From Guadua angustifolia (lineage: Eukaryota > Streptophyta > Magnoliopsida > Poales > Poaceae), in contig CM070500.1 in assembly GCA_036346375.1 (NCBI GenBank), positions 71,428,525 to 71,492,524 of the forward strand: 64,000 nt of DNA, in the 5' to 3' direction. Position 1 is the first letter of the stretch. Each line of letters begins with the position of its first letter. The position numbers and the translations under genes were made by a program. Positions 1 to 10,644 of the stretch are shown here, piece by piece. The notes under the pieces are model-generated. The model was not told the DNA's origin. It searched no databases and was given only the letters and a program-made list of their open reading frames with translations.

Positions 1-4
1 TGAG

Positions 5-830
5 GTGTTATATGTCGCCATCGCTTTGAAGGCACCGCCACAATGGTGGGAGAACTACAAGGCCGCCCATGATGACCCTCGCACCATCACTTGGGCAGAG
101 TTTTCAGCTGCTTTCCGCCACTCCCATATCCCTGATGGAAAGGTGGAGATGAAGAAGAATGAGTTCCGAGAGCTCAAGCAAGAAGGGATGACAAGGAGTG
201 AATATCTCAATAAGTTCACTCAACTTGCTCGCTATGCACCGTAAGATGTAGCCACGATGATGCTCGCCAGAAGAGGTTCAAGCGTGGCTCAACCCAGTTT
301 AAAGGTACAAGTGATTGGCAACGACTATGCAGATTTCCAAAGACTTGGTAGACAAAGCTATGCTCATTGAGGAGTCCTGTCGTGAGTTGGAAGAATCCCG
401 AAGAGGAAGATGATGCAACATGGAGCTCATCGAATCACCCGCAGAGAGCCAGTCCAATGCTCAACACCGCTTTCGTTTCACTACTCCTTCATCAAGATTC
501 GTAACACTGCACCAAAGACTCGCCCAGCTCCTTCAGTAACCCTAACATCAACGCCAACAAAGAATCCGCCAGAGGACCAAGAATCCAGCCGCAGGAGTGA
601 CATGCTTCAATTGCAATGAGCGTGGTCACTATGCTAATAATCGCCCTAGGAAGCAAGTCGTGACACCTGCTCGTTTCAACTTGGGATCGACACTACCAAG
701 ACCCCCACACCAGAACAGACGGGAGCCTCCTGCACCCCAAATCAAGCTACCAGACTCCACCGCCGTTGGAAGAGGTCGTGAATCATGTCACCACCGAGGA
801 TGCTCAGTCGCATCGACGTCATACTAGGTA
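5..830 (+). pseudogene. gag remnant of the gypsy element
   Basis: The first frame (5-244) reads as a retrotransposon gag domain, including PPQWWENYK, TWAEFSAAF and the MTRSEYLNKFTQLARYAP end. A stop follows at 242-244. The region to about 590 is frame-shifted. A CCHC zinc knuckle, CFNCNERGHYANN, lies at about 603-641, but its last cysteine is replaced (NNRP). Gag forms the virus-like particle and the knuckle packages RNA. Several frame changes and the missing knuckle cysteine show this copy cannot work. Confidence 0.8.
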
Positions 831-849
831 AGCTCCTAGTCAACTCAAA

Positions 850-1926
850 GATCCGCCATGGTTTTATTTGATTCGAGCTACGATTCGCTTGTTTCTCGAA
901 TTTTGCTGCAAATCATCACTTAAAGACAAGGCCTTTGAAAACTGTTTTATTGGTGCAATCACCTGGTTCGGATTTGAGTACGAACCAAGGCTGCCCCGAA
1001 GTTAAGATATTAATCGGAGGGGTAGAATTTCTAGCCAACCTCATTGTCCTAGATACCAAATCCCTAGATGTAATCCTAGGAATGGATTGGCTCTCCAAGA
1101 ACCAAGCAGTTTTGGATTGTGGAAATAGAGAGATCACATTAACCAGTCCAGATGGAACAAAGCTAAAGTTTCAGGCTGCCGTAGATCAGTCCGAAGGAAT
1201 AAAAGTTTGTAGTGCCAAAGGAATCAGTTTGGAAGATGTGCCCATCGCTAGAGATTTTCCAGATGTGTTTCCAGATGAGTTGCCCGGAATGCCACCGGAT
1301 AGAGATATAGAGTTCTTGATTGAGCTAGTTCCTGGAACGCCACCCATTTCCAAGAGACCATACAGGATGCCTGCTAATGAGTTAGCTGAAGTAAAGAAAC
1401 AGATCAAAGAGTTGCAAGATCAGGGTTTTGTGAGACCAAGTTCTTCGCCATGGGGAGCCCCAGTTCTTCTAGTTGAGAAGAAAGATGGAACTCAGAGGAT
1501 GTGTGTGGATTATCGTGCTTTAAATGAGGTCACCATTAAGAATAAGTACCCTCTGCCAAGGATTGATGATTTGTTTGACCAGCTTCAAGGAGCAGGAGTA
1601 TTCTCGAAGGTTGACTTGAGGTCAGGTTACCATCAATTGAAGATTCAGAGAGAGGATATACCCAAAACAAATTTTTGTGACCCTAAGATGGACAAGATGA
1701 GTATACCGTGATGTCTTTTGGTTTGACCAATGCCCCTGCCTATTTCATGACCCTGATGAATAAAGTATTCATGGAATATTTAGACAAGTTTGTCGTTGTC
1801 TTTATCGATGACATTCTGGTCTATTCCAAGAGTGAGGAAGAACATGAGGATCACTTGCGGAAAATTTTGACAAAGCTAAGAGAACATCAACTTTATGCCA
1901 AATTTAATAAATGTGAGTTCGGATGA
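850..1926 (+). pseudogene. protease and reverse transcriptase remnant (gypsy)
   Basis: The protease start at about 857-900 is degenerate (VLFDSSYDSL in place of a D-S/T-G-A core), and the frame then changes. From 935 the reading frame holds the protease end (VILGMDWL) and the RT N-terminal half: VDYRALNEVTIKNKYPLPRI and SKVDLRSGYHQLKI. The frame ends at 1711 after a shift near 1670. RT resumes at 1708 with MSFGLTNAPAYF and the catalytic FIDDILVYS, ending at a stop at 1924-1926. RT copies element RNA into DNA. At least two frame breaks split this domain. Confidence 0.85.
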
Positions 1927-2650
1927 AAGAAGTTGCTTTCCTAGGTCATGTTATATCACCGAGGGTGTCGCCATGCTGACCCCGGTAAAGTACGAGATGT
2001 GCTCAATTGGGAGTCGCCTAAGACGGTAACCCAAGTCAAGTTTCCTTGGAATGGCGGATATTATCGCTGCTTTCATAGAAGGTTTTTCCGAAAAGCTAGA
2101 CCGCCACCCAACTTTTGAAAAAGGAGAAGAAATTTGCTTGGACATTAGAGTGTGAGCGAAGTTTTCAGAGCTAAAGAAGTGTTTGACGACCGCCCAAAGG
2201 TTTGTTTTGCCGATATCGTAAAGGATTTTGAGATATTTTGTGATGCATCCCGTCAAGGACTTGGTTGTGTGCTAATGCAAGATAAGAAGGTTGTGGCATA
2301 TGCTTCAAGGTCACCGAGGCCACATGAAGTCAACTATCCGACCCATGATTTGGAATTAGTCAGAGTGCATGCTTTAAAGATTTACGCCATTACCTCACTC
2401 GAGTCATCGCCGTGAGGTGTACATCGATCATAAGAGCTCAAGTACATTTTACCCAAGCCGATCTCAATATGAGGCAAAGAAGATGGTTGAGTTGATCAAG
2501 GACTATGACATTGGAATTCATTATCATCCCCAAAGCCAATGTCGAGTCGATGCTTTAAGTAGAAAGAGTTATTGCAATACCTTGATGATTAAGGAAAGTC
2601 ACCAAAGACTCTATGAGGAATTTCGAAGCTTAGTCCGAAGTAGTTGAAGA
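1927..2650 (+). pseudogene. RT thumb and RNase H remnant (gypsy)
   Basis: After an out-of-frame stretch, 2152-2415 reads EIFCDASRQGLGCVLMQDKK and VAYASRSPRPHE, the start of a Ty3 RNase H with its catalytic aspartate. A TGA at 2413 interrupts it. 2417-2647 continues with DHKSSSTF and the end IHYHPQSQCRVDALSRK. RNase H removes the RNA strand of the RNA:DNA hybrid. The pieces lie in different frames, so this is a relic. Confidence 0.75.
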
Positions 2651-4100
2651 AGGTTACTTAGCAACTTTGGAAGTGTGTCCAACATTGGAAGATCGATCCG
2701 GAAGCCCAAGTCGATGATGCCGATACCAAGGAGATCAAGAGTAACATGAAGAAAGGAAAAGCCCTGTGATTCATCAAGATGAAAAGGGTAATTGTGTGGT
2801 ATGAGAATCGATTTGTGTACTGACGTAAAGAGCTCAAGGAGTCATTACTCAAAGAAGCGCATGAGACATTATACTCCATTCATCCCGAAGTACCAAGATG
2901 TATCAAGACCTCAAGGAAAGGTATTGGTGGCCTAGCATGAAGCGTGAAATTGCGGAGTATGTTGCCCTTTGTGATGTCGCGAAGGTAAAAGTCGAGCATC
3001 GAGACCAAAGAGGATTGCTTCACCATTAAAGATTCCAGAGGGAAGTGGGAAGAAATTGGTATGGATTTCATTACCGGACTTCCTAAGACCCAAGGTGTTA
3101 TGATTCGATCCGGGTAATAGTGGATCGATTGACTAAGGTAGCTCACTTCATCCCACCAAGACTACCTACACCGAGATAAATTGGCGTAACTATATATGTC
3201 AAGGATTGTCTTCATGGAGTGCCTAAGAAGATAGTCTCCGATAGAGGAACCCGCTTTACTCGCTTTTTGGCAAAGTTTGCATGAAGCTATGGGAACTCAT
3301 CTCGTTTTAGTATCGCTTATCACCCTCGGTCGATGGACAAACCGAAAGTGAACCGTATTCTTGAAGATATGCTAAGAGCTTGTGCTTTGACCTATGGTGC
3401 AAAATGGGACAAGTGTTTGCCCTATGCAGAATTTTCTTACAATAATAGTTATCGTGCCACCGCAAATGTCTCCTTTGAAGCCTTATATGGTAGAAAGTGC
3501 GAACCCTCTTAATTGGAAAGAGACCGGAGAAAGATGCTTATTTGGTCCTGCCATACTGCAAGAAGCCGAAGAGCAAGTACAGTTAATTCGAGACAAGTTG
3601 AAGATAGCTCAAAGCAGACAGAAGAGTTATGCGGATAATCGTCGCCGAGATTTGAGTTTTGAACCCAATGATTATGTGTATCTTCGAGTCACCCCTCTCA
3701 AAGGAGTTAAGAGATTTCAAGTAAAAGGAAAGCTTGCCCCTAGATATGTTGGACCGTTCAAAGTCTTGGAACGAAGAGGAGAGGTTGCTTACAAGCTTGA
3801 GTTGCCTCGGCCCTTCACCGAATCCACGATGTGTTCCATGTGTCTCGCTTGAAGAAGTGCTCATGAAAGTGCGGAAGAGCAGATGCCGCTGGGAGCTATC
3901 AATTTGCAAGAGGATCTCACTTACAAGGAGCAACCAGGAAGATCTTAGATGTTGCAGAGCGATCACGAGAAGCAAGATCATCCGCTTTGCAAAGTCCAAG
4001 GGGTAATCATTCAAGAGGAAGCCACTTGGGAGCGAGAAGAGGATCTGAAGTCCGAGTTTCCCACCTATTCTCTAGCGGTCCAATCTCGGGGTCGAGATTC
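2651..4100 (+). pseudogene. integrase and chromodomain-like tail remnant (gypsy)
   Basis: Fragments in several frames match a Ty3 integrase: a zinc-binding segment (near 2930-2990), a core with VDRLTKVAHFIPPR (about 3119), IVSDRGTRFT (about 3230) and CLPYAEFSYNNSY (about 3417), then the GPFKVLERRGEVAYKLELP end at 3748-3806. Further degraded codons resemble a chromodomain (YKEQPGRILDV at about 3925, then an E-A-T-W-E-R-E-E segment near 4015-4045). Integrase inserts the DNA copy; the chromodomain steers chromovirus insertion. At least five frame breaks are visible. Confidence 0.75.
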
Positions 4101-4101
4101 C

Positions 4102-4116
4102 ATTTAAGGGGAGGTT
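4102..4116 (+). other. polypurine tract of the gypsy element
   Basis: TTAAGGGGAGGTT lies directly before the TGTAACATCCC start of the 3' LTR. The position and purine run fit the plus-strand primer of reverse transcription. Confidence 0.7.
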
Positions 4117-7071
4117 TGTAACATCCCAAAATTTGAGTTTTGGTATGTTTTAATTTAAAAATGAACCATTCGTATTTTTCTCGAATTAACCGAAGCTTAA
4201 TTTGAATTTTCTAATAATTAAAAGATTTAATTAGATTAATCTAAGTATCAAATTAAAGGTTTCCAGTTTTTATTGGGTTCCTTGTGCTTCAAGTAATTTT
4301 TCTGTATTTTTTGGAGATTTTTCTGAATTTATTTGCTATTTGTTTGAATTTATTTGCCTTTATTTGAATTTCTGGGATTTTTCTAATTCGGAAAATGTTT
4401 TAATTTTTCAAAACTCTCCTCGGGCGAATCCTCCGCCCATCATCGCTCATCCGCTTCCCGCTCAAATTTCGCCACCTTGCTGCTAGGATCACGGATCGTC
4501 TCTTCACAGACAAATTCGGTTGCGCCACGTCATACGCAATTGACCCAAACCCTAGCCGCCTCCAGCCCTCGCGCCGCCGCCGCTCGTTTCCGAGTTTTCC
4601 GCCTCCCGAGGCTATTTAAGCCGGCTCAGATCGCCTTTGAGGTTCGCCTCTCGCGCCGCACCCCACCGCCTACTTCGCCCCAAGACCTGCCGAGGAGAAC
4701 GAGCTCGCCGGTTCGCCGCCATCCCGAGCGCCTTTCTCCGTTGTCTTCCGCCCACTCCGGCCATCCTCCGCCGTGATCGGTTGCACTGCTGACTCGTCGC
4801 GTCGAGCTCTTCCCGACCCGCTTCTTCCGTCCCACTCCGCCCGATTCGCGCCACAGGTCATCTTCCTCGGCCCGGTGGCGCGCCATCCTCGCCGTCGGTC
4901 TCCTTCGCCGGCACGCTGGCCGTCCGACGAGATCATGCGCCCCAGAGCGCCCACGCCTCGCCCGATTCCCCACCTTCCACCGTCCGATTCGGAGCTAACG
5001 CCCCAGATCTTGCCACGTGGCGAACCCGCCCCATGCTGCGCCATCGCCTCGCCGGTAGCTGCGTCGCCTGTTCGCCCAGGTCTGTTCGTCGTTGCCACGT
5101 CCACCCTAGGGGGTCCGTGGTGGCACGCCACCTCGGCCATGTCAACCACGCCCTCATCGCCTGTTGTCTCTCGGTGGTCTCGGCCATCAGGATCGAGCCA
5201 TCGACATGTGGGCCCCGCATGTCGGTCGGCATTTATTTTTTTTCTGATTTTCCGAAAACCGAAAATCCCAGCCAATCGAAGTGACACGTGTCACCCTTTG
5301 CGAATTTTCTCGATTTTCTCTGAATTAAATCTTCCAAGACTGTTCTCCTTCGTCCAACTCCGATTGAGCCGATTCAAATTTCTAAATTTTTGTAAAATCA
5401 AGCTCTACACTCCAGAGCCATCTATTTTCAAGTTTGAGCTTGTTTTCTTCTCTGTTTTGTATTTATTTGGTTTCACACTTTATTTTCCTGAGACGCTAAT
5501 CCCGAAGGAGCGAACGGAGACTTCAAGACCAAGAATCAGCACTTGAACAACAAGGCAAGTCGAGACCTTTGATCATATTGAACCCATGTTTGCAAAAATA
5601 CTTTGTTTCGCACAATTGCATGCTATTTGTGTAACAATGCTAGTTTATGGGAGTAGCTATTCACCGCTTGAGTATGCCCTTTGATTATTGGAATGCCATG
5701 TATCCATTGTTAACCTTAGGTTGGGACATTACTAGTTGGACATAATCATAATACCAACATTGGGTTAACGTAGCTATACTTAGCCATGTTTAATTGTCCG
5801 ATGGGATTCATATTACATAAGTATTAATGTTAATCTTGACTTAATGAGATATTGAATCGTGGTCATTGACCATCGTTGTAAAACTTGTTGTACCATGGTA
5901 GGGATGCCGTTGGTTTGGGTTGAACAAAATGTTTTCCTGCAATTGATCGTGCAAGAAAGGGGTGCTTTCTAGCACATTGGGATGTGGTCGTCTTGCTCGA
6001 GATAATTTAAGGACTTAATCTTGTGCGCCATTGAACTGGCCTAACTGCAACCACATGTCCCAGATGGGACGGATCTAGCCGATTAATTTGCAATGTCTAG
6101 TCTCGAGTATTGCCACGTGTTAGTGTGGGTTCCGAGATGAACGGGTAGACTCACATGGCTCAAGAGGGGCCCCGAGGGCTAAACCTTAGAGGGCGGACCG
6201 AGTTTAGACATGCATTGTAAAGGCTTTGTCATGATTTCTCTGCAGCACACACAAAGGAAGTGTGTTAATGGCCAAAGCAAGGAGAATATCGTGTCTTGTG
6301 GGTAAAGCCGCATAACCTCTCGCAGAGTGTAAACTATTCAATAGCCGTGTCCGCGTTATGGACGAGCCCGGGATTTCACACGGGTATAGAGTATTTTCTT
6401 GAAATGTGGAAGGGTTGGGAGGTGAACGGAAGTTCACGTTGTTTTGTTGTCTCAAGCTATACCGTAATTGTGTGGTTGATACTTGTTTCAATGATGTAGG
6501 GTGATGCCTCGTCATTACGATCATGTTGTCTACCATTGATTTACCGCTTATTTATTATTGTTTTATCAATCTGCCTTCAATCTATTTATTGTATTTAAAT
6601 TCAAGTTATTGCTTTCGCAAATGAACCGTATAACTATCCTTTGTCAAGCCGCATGAATATATTGCATCATTTCCCTCACGGCTTGTTGAGTACGCTTTTG
6701 TACTCACGGCTTTATGCCCTCGTTGTTCAGGCTTGCCGAGGAAGGACCGTAATGGGTATCAAGATGAGGGTACTATGAAGACTACGCCGACTAGGAAGGC
6801 GTTTTCCAGACGATTGCCTCGTGGTATGTCGAATGGCCCAAGTTATTTTATTTTCACGCAATGCTTTATTTGTTTCTTAAGCCAAGAGGCATTGGTGTAT
6901 GAACCTTGACTATAAGGTCATTTGCTTTATTCAATAATAATTTGCTTCTTTTTAGTTATTTCGATGTATGGAATGATATGTCATCTATGTTTCCACTGTG
7001 TGCACTAGCGTGATCCTGGACTAGTGCTGTATACACAGAGGGTTTCGGATTTGCATATCCGGGTCCCGACA
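4117..7071 (+). repeat. 3' LTR of the gypsy chromovirus
   Basis: The LTR begins TGTAACATCCC after the polypurine tract and ends GGGTCCCGACA, where copia pol codons start. Its length of 2955 bp suits Del/Tekay-type elements. It has an AT-rich start (4120-4400), a GC-rich block (4420-5220) and a mixed 3' part. Long open frames in the GC-rich block on both strands are compositional and match no family I recognise. The right end is inferred from the abrupt change to copia coding sequence. Confidence 0.75.
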
Positions 7072-7242
7072 GATATCCACCATCATTTCTTAAGAGATCA
7101 TGTTGGTAAAGGTGATGTTGAAATCAGTCATATTAGAACTGAGGATCAATTAGCGGATATTCTCACAAAACCCTTGGATGAAGCATGGTTTTGTAAATTG
7201 AGGAAAGAATTAAATGTCATAGATATTTCAAATGTGGCCTAA
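7072..7242 (+). pseudogene. C-terminal end of copia pol (RNase H)
   Basis: The frame reads HHHFLRDHVGKGDVEISHI, then DQLADILTKPLDEAWFCKL, and ends LNVIDISNVA before TAA. This is the conserved end of Ty1/copia RNase H (consensus HFLRD, EDQLADI.TKPL). It is truncated on the left by the gypsy 3' LTR, so only about 56 residues remain. The stop at 7240-7242 is the normal end of pol. Confidence 0.85.
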
Positions 7243-7322
7243 ATGATTGCATCTCAATAGTTTTCAATTTTGGTGTTTGTTGGTGTTTAACTGATCTTTG
7301 CTCCTTCTAAACTTGTCTCACA

Positions 7323-7340
7323 TTAAGGGGAGTGTTATGC

Positions 7341-7342
<2 letters not shown>
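7323..7342 (+). other. polypurine-like tract after copia pol
   Basis: TTAAGGGGAGTG follows pol by about 80 bases. It resembles the polypurine tract that normally precedes a copia 3' LTR, but the LTR here starts 3.3 kb further on. It may be a second (central) tract or a relic of an ancestor without the extra ORF. Confidence 0.35.

Positions 7343-7388
<46 letters not shown>
7343..7388. repeat. (TA)n microsatellite
   Basis: An uninterrupted run of about 22 TA units lies just downstream of the copia pol end. Confidence 0.95.
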
Positions 7389-7390
<2 letters not shown>

Positions 7391-8645
7391 ATCCCCAAAA
7401 ATGAAAATATCAAAATTAGTGCTAATTACTTTCAAAAGTGAACCTAGACTCTTTTAGATCAAATTATTTGAAAATAATCTACTTTGGCTTAATAAAGTAC
7501 AAGGTTTCTCAAAATATCATTTGTAATGTATTATAACATAAATCTCATTTTTTGTAACTACTATCCTAGTATTCTCTCTCTATGTTGAAAATAAGGCAAA
7601 GAGGATTTTGACAAACTCTTTGTTTTTCATCAAAGTATCCTTCACCCAAAGACATTGATCTATATTGATCAAATCTAATGCACTAAGTGAGTTTTGTCTT
7701 TTGGAACTAGAATCCAATAGTGTCTAGCTCATCAAAAGATTCTTTTCAACTCATACATGCAAATGTGCTCTATTTTAGCGAGTTGAGCCTTTATTTCTAA
7801 AAATATCTTCTTGATTCTTTTTTAGGCTCATTTTCTGAGTTTCCTTCTTGAGTTTTGATCCTAAAAGGTGTGGATTGTCATGAGAATACTCTTTTATGTC
7901 TTTCAAATCATTTGCATTGGTCTTGATCTATCCTTTCATCGCTTTTGTGCTTTGGTCTGAATTCTTTCAAATTGTCAGTCAGTCAGTTCCGCCAGCACCG
8001 CCTCTCGCACAAGCTAGAAGAGCAGGTGGCTACTACTGCCCTGTCATGAGAGCACCGGATTTGTCGGGTTCTAGGGTTTTTAACCAGGCCCGGTGCAACC
8101 GTTTCCCTTCCCCTTATCAGACCGACTTCCCCTTTCTCTCTCTTCCTCTCTCCACTCGGCTTTCTTTCTCAAATCCTACGGAGAAAAAGGAGTTTTCTCC
8201 ATCGGATCTTGATCCCCTCTTCATCCTCATCTCAAAGGTATTATCCTCCTCCCGTTTCTTGGTCTCCTCATGCCCTAGATCGTTCTCATTCCGTTTCTAG
8301 GGTTCTTGTGTGAATGTGAGAATCATGTGCTTGTCTTGAGTAAAAATATTGATTACATTGGAATAAGATTGACAGTCTAGATCATCTAGTACCATTTCTT
8401 GGCTACCTTTGTTGAGATTCACAATCATTGGATGATCTAGGGTTAATCATCTCGGGCAGCCGGTGCTATCGGCCCTCATGCGGTAGCACCGCTCCAAACC
8501 CGGTGCTACCGAATTACCATGGGCGGTAGTACCGGGATAGCTGGTCTCTTGAGCACAAATTCTCACATTTAGCACCATTAATCCTCTAGGGTATGCATTT
8601 CCTTGATCTTAGTCCTTTGATCTTACACCTTGACATTTCTAGACA
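7389..8645 (+). other. non-coding spacer of the copia element
   Basis: No recognisable coding sequence is present. The stretch holds pyrimidine-rich DNA (8100-8260) and, at 8457-8540, four copies of the CGGTGCTACCG / CGGTAGCACCG motif that is also clustered in this element's LTR. It lies between pol and the extra ORF. Confidence 0.6.
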
Positions 8646-8647
8646 TC

Positions 8648-9952
8648 ATGTCTACCGCTCGTGGAAGGGGCTCTTATAAGAAGGTGGCTCATCGCGGTAA
8701 ACCCAAATCTTCCGCCGCTCCTGACTTCGATGATGAGCAACCAATTGCAGCAAGGCTTGTCGAGATCAAGAAGAAAGGGCAGCAGGACCAAGGTGGCAGC
8801 TCTAAGCAGAGGAAGAACAAGCAACTTTGTTAGTGAATCAAGTGCCTCCAAATTTAAAATGAGGATATGGATGTTGGTGAGGAAGAGGACGAGGGGACAG
8901 AAGAAGAAAACTTTGCTGATTTTGATCCCTCTGCCGACCTTAAAAACATCAAAGGTGACACCTTCTACTCCTTGAGGCAAGCTAATCAATATCTTTTGCC
9001 TAGGAGTGCCACTAAGGACAAATTTAGAACACTATTTCAACAAAAGGTCTATTATGAGGTTTATATGCTCAAGAAATTTGCTGATCACAAATGGGTTAAT
9101 TGGGATCACATTAGAAAAATTCCGCTGTTTGTTGGTGTACCTGAGTTATTTCAAGGAGCTGGTTAGCGGACTTTGTGAGTATGAAGTGTGATTATAATGA
9201 TGACATGATTCGACAATTTTATGCCACCCTTTATATCTCCGAGTCATATGATACAATCACATGGATGACAAATACAACTCAGCACTCAGTCACCAGGCAG
9301 GAAGTTGAGGAGGCATGGGGAGTGTATCTAAATGGATATCCCAAGATTCATGATGACAGAGTACTTCCCCTTGCCAGGCAATTTGAGTTTTATGACCCTG
9401 CAGCCGCAGTTAAGCGCCCAGGTACAATGGCGCATCTTCTATCCTCCTCGAGTCTCATTAATAGAATAATCAGAGTCACAATCCACCCCAAGAGTGGAAA
9501 TTATGATGAGATAAGGGGATATGCCTAGAATATTATGAACAAAGTCATGTACAAGCACAAGTTTGATGTCGTAGATTTCATAATCAGAGAGATGGCTTCT
9601 TCTGCTTGTGACAGAGGTAAAAGAATTTACTTTGCTCCATTTATCATGATTATTATTAAGAAAGTGACTGGATACAGAGGTGGATGTGGGTGTCCTCATA
9701 AGCCCTACAGACCTCGAGAGGCAGCTCCACAGACCATCAGTCAGAGAGGGCAGTCTTCCTCTCAGCAGCAGGAGGCCCCAGAGCCTCAGGAGGTTCCTCA
9801 GACTGCTCAGCAGGCTCCTCAGGAGCAATTCTTTGAAAATCTAAGGAATGACATGATGAACACCCTTGCGAGTCTCAGATTTGATATGATGGACAACTTT
9901 GCCAACGTCAATGCACATCAGGCTCAGTCTCGTCAGGCCATTGAGGAGATTT
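8648..9952 (+). pseudogene. extra ORF of the SIRE-like element (plant-transposon-protein-like)
   Basis: The ATG at 8648 opens a basic N-terminus (STARGRGSYKKVAHRGK). After a frameshift near 8830 comes an acidic stretch (EEEDEGTEEENFADFD) and then a globular region that I associate with the grass 'putative plant transposon protein' ORF found beside SIRE-class elements: FQQKVYYEVYMLKKFADHKW, FYATLYISESYDTITWMTNT and RQEVEEAWGVYLNGY. A glutamine/proline-rich tract (about 9720-9830) and a possible coiled coil follow. Stops fall near 9165, at 9526-9528 and at 9952. The position matches the env-like third ORF of SIRE elements, but I see no clear signal peptide or transmembrane segment, so I do not call it env. 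It is not functional as read. Confidence 0.6.
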
Positions 9953-10632
9953 GAGGGCGGATAAATTCCATTGACATCAATATCGACGAGCTTCGTACTT
10001 CGTTTGAGGAGTACCGTGCTCAGCAGGTTCCTCTTTCCTTTCGTTGATATGGGACTCGTCGCTCTTCTCCTCCTCCACCGCCGCCGCCTCCATCATCGTG
10101 AGCCCCATTGCTTGAAGAACCCTTTTTGGCACTTGATGCTAAAGGGGGAGAAATTGGAAGAAATCTAGAAGCTGAAGCAGCTCCTCTCTGAAGACTAACT
10201 TATACCTATTACTCTCTGTGGTTGTTATTGTTGTGTTTGGAACTTTGTTTTGTTGGAATATTGGTTGTGTTGGACTTTTGGCTGTCTTTTTGTTGAATGC
10301 CTATGGATAAACTAATATATGTCTTCTCTTTATGGCTCCTGTGATATTATTACAAATGCTCAGATCCTGCTTCATATTATTGCATGTCTTTCATGGGTTC
10401 CAAATATCTAGCAAAACTATGTCAAAATTCTTTGTGCGCTTTTATTTCCTACTCTCATGCACATGTTTAGGGGAGTTTTAAATAGTACTTTGCTTCAAAT
10501 TTATTACACAAATTATCCAGAAACAAAACCCTATTTAAGACTAGCTCCTGGGTATCCAACACATTTTGTTGTTGCATACTCAAAACAAATCAAAACTTCT
10601 TCCATATATTTAAGATTGTCATCAATTACCAA
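9953..10632 (+). other. 3' non-coding part of the copia internal region
   Basis: Degraded coding sequence continues to about 10190 (a proline-rich segment near 10060-10100 and a final LEAEAAPL). AT-rich DNA without features follows up to the polypurine tract. Confidence 0.5.
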
Positions 10633-10644
10633 AAAGGGGGAGAT
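10633..10644 (+). other. polypurine tract of the SIRE-like element
   Basis: AAAAGGGGGAGAT sits directly before TGAAAGCATCTAGG, the 5' end of the LTR. The same arrangement recurs in antisense at 48732-48745 in the gag-only element. Confidence 0.8.

Larger units (their letters stand above)
1..7071 (+). mobile_element. Ty3/gypsy chromovirus (Del/Tekay-like), 3' part, decayed
   Basis: The window opens inside this element, so its 5' LTR is missing. Gag, protease remnant, reverse transcriptase, RNase H, integrase and a chromodomain-like tail appear in that order. A polypurine tract and a 3' LTR of about 3 kb follow. The order RT, RNase H, integrase defines Ty3/gypsy; the tail and long LTR suggest the Del/Tekay lineage (inference). 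Frameshifts and stops break every domain, so it is inactive. The 3' LTR ends in CA at 7071 and is followed directly by a copia pol fragment, so this element inserted into a copia element. The expected second TSD copy lies outside the window. Confidence 0.88.

Noticed and set aside
4477..5546. Long overlapping open frames on both strands (up to 257 aa)
   Set aside because: They lie in the GC-rich part of an LTR, overlap each other in several frames and contain no known domain.
7896..8300. 134-aa open frame in the copia spacer
   Set aside because: Pyrimidine-rich, S/F/P-rich translation without any known motif; likely non-coding.
8648..9952. Calling the extra copia ORF an envelope gene
   Set aside because: No signal peptide, transmembrane helix or cleavage site that I can see.
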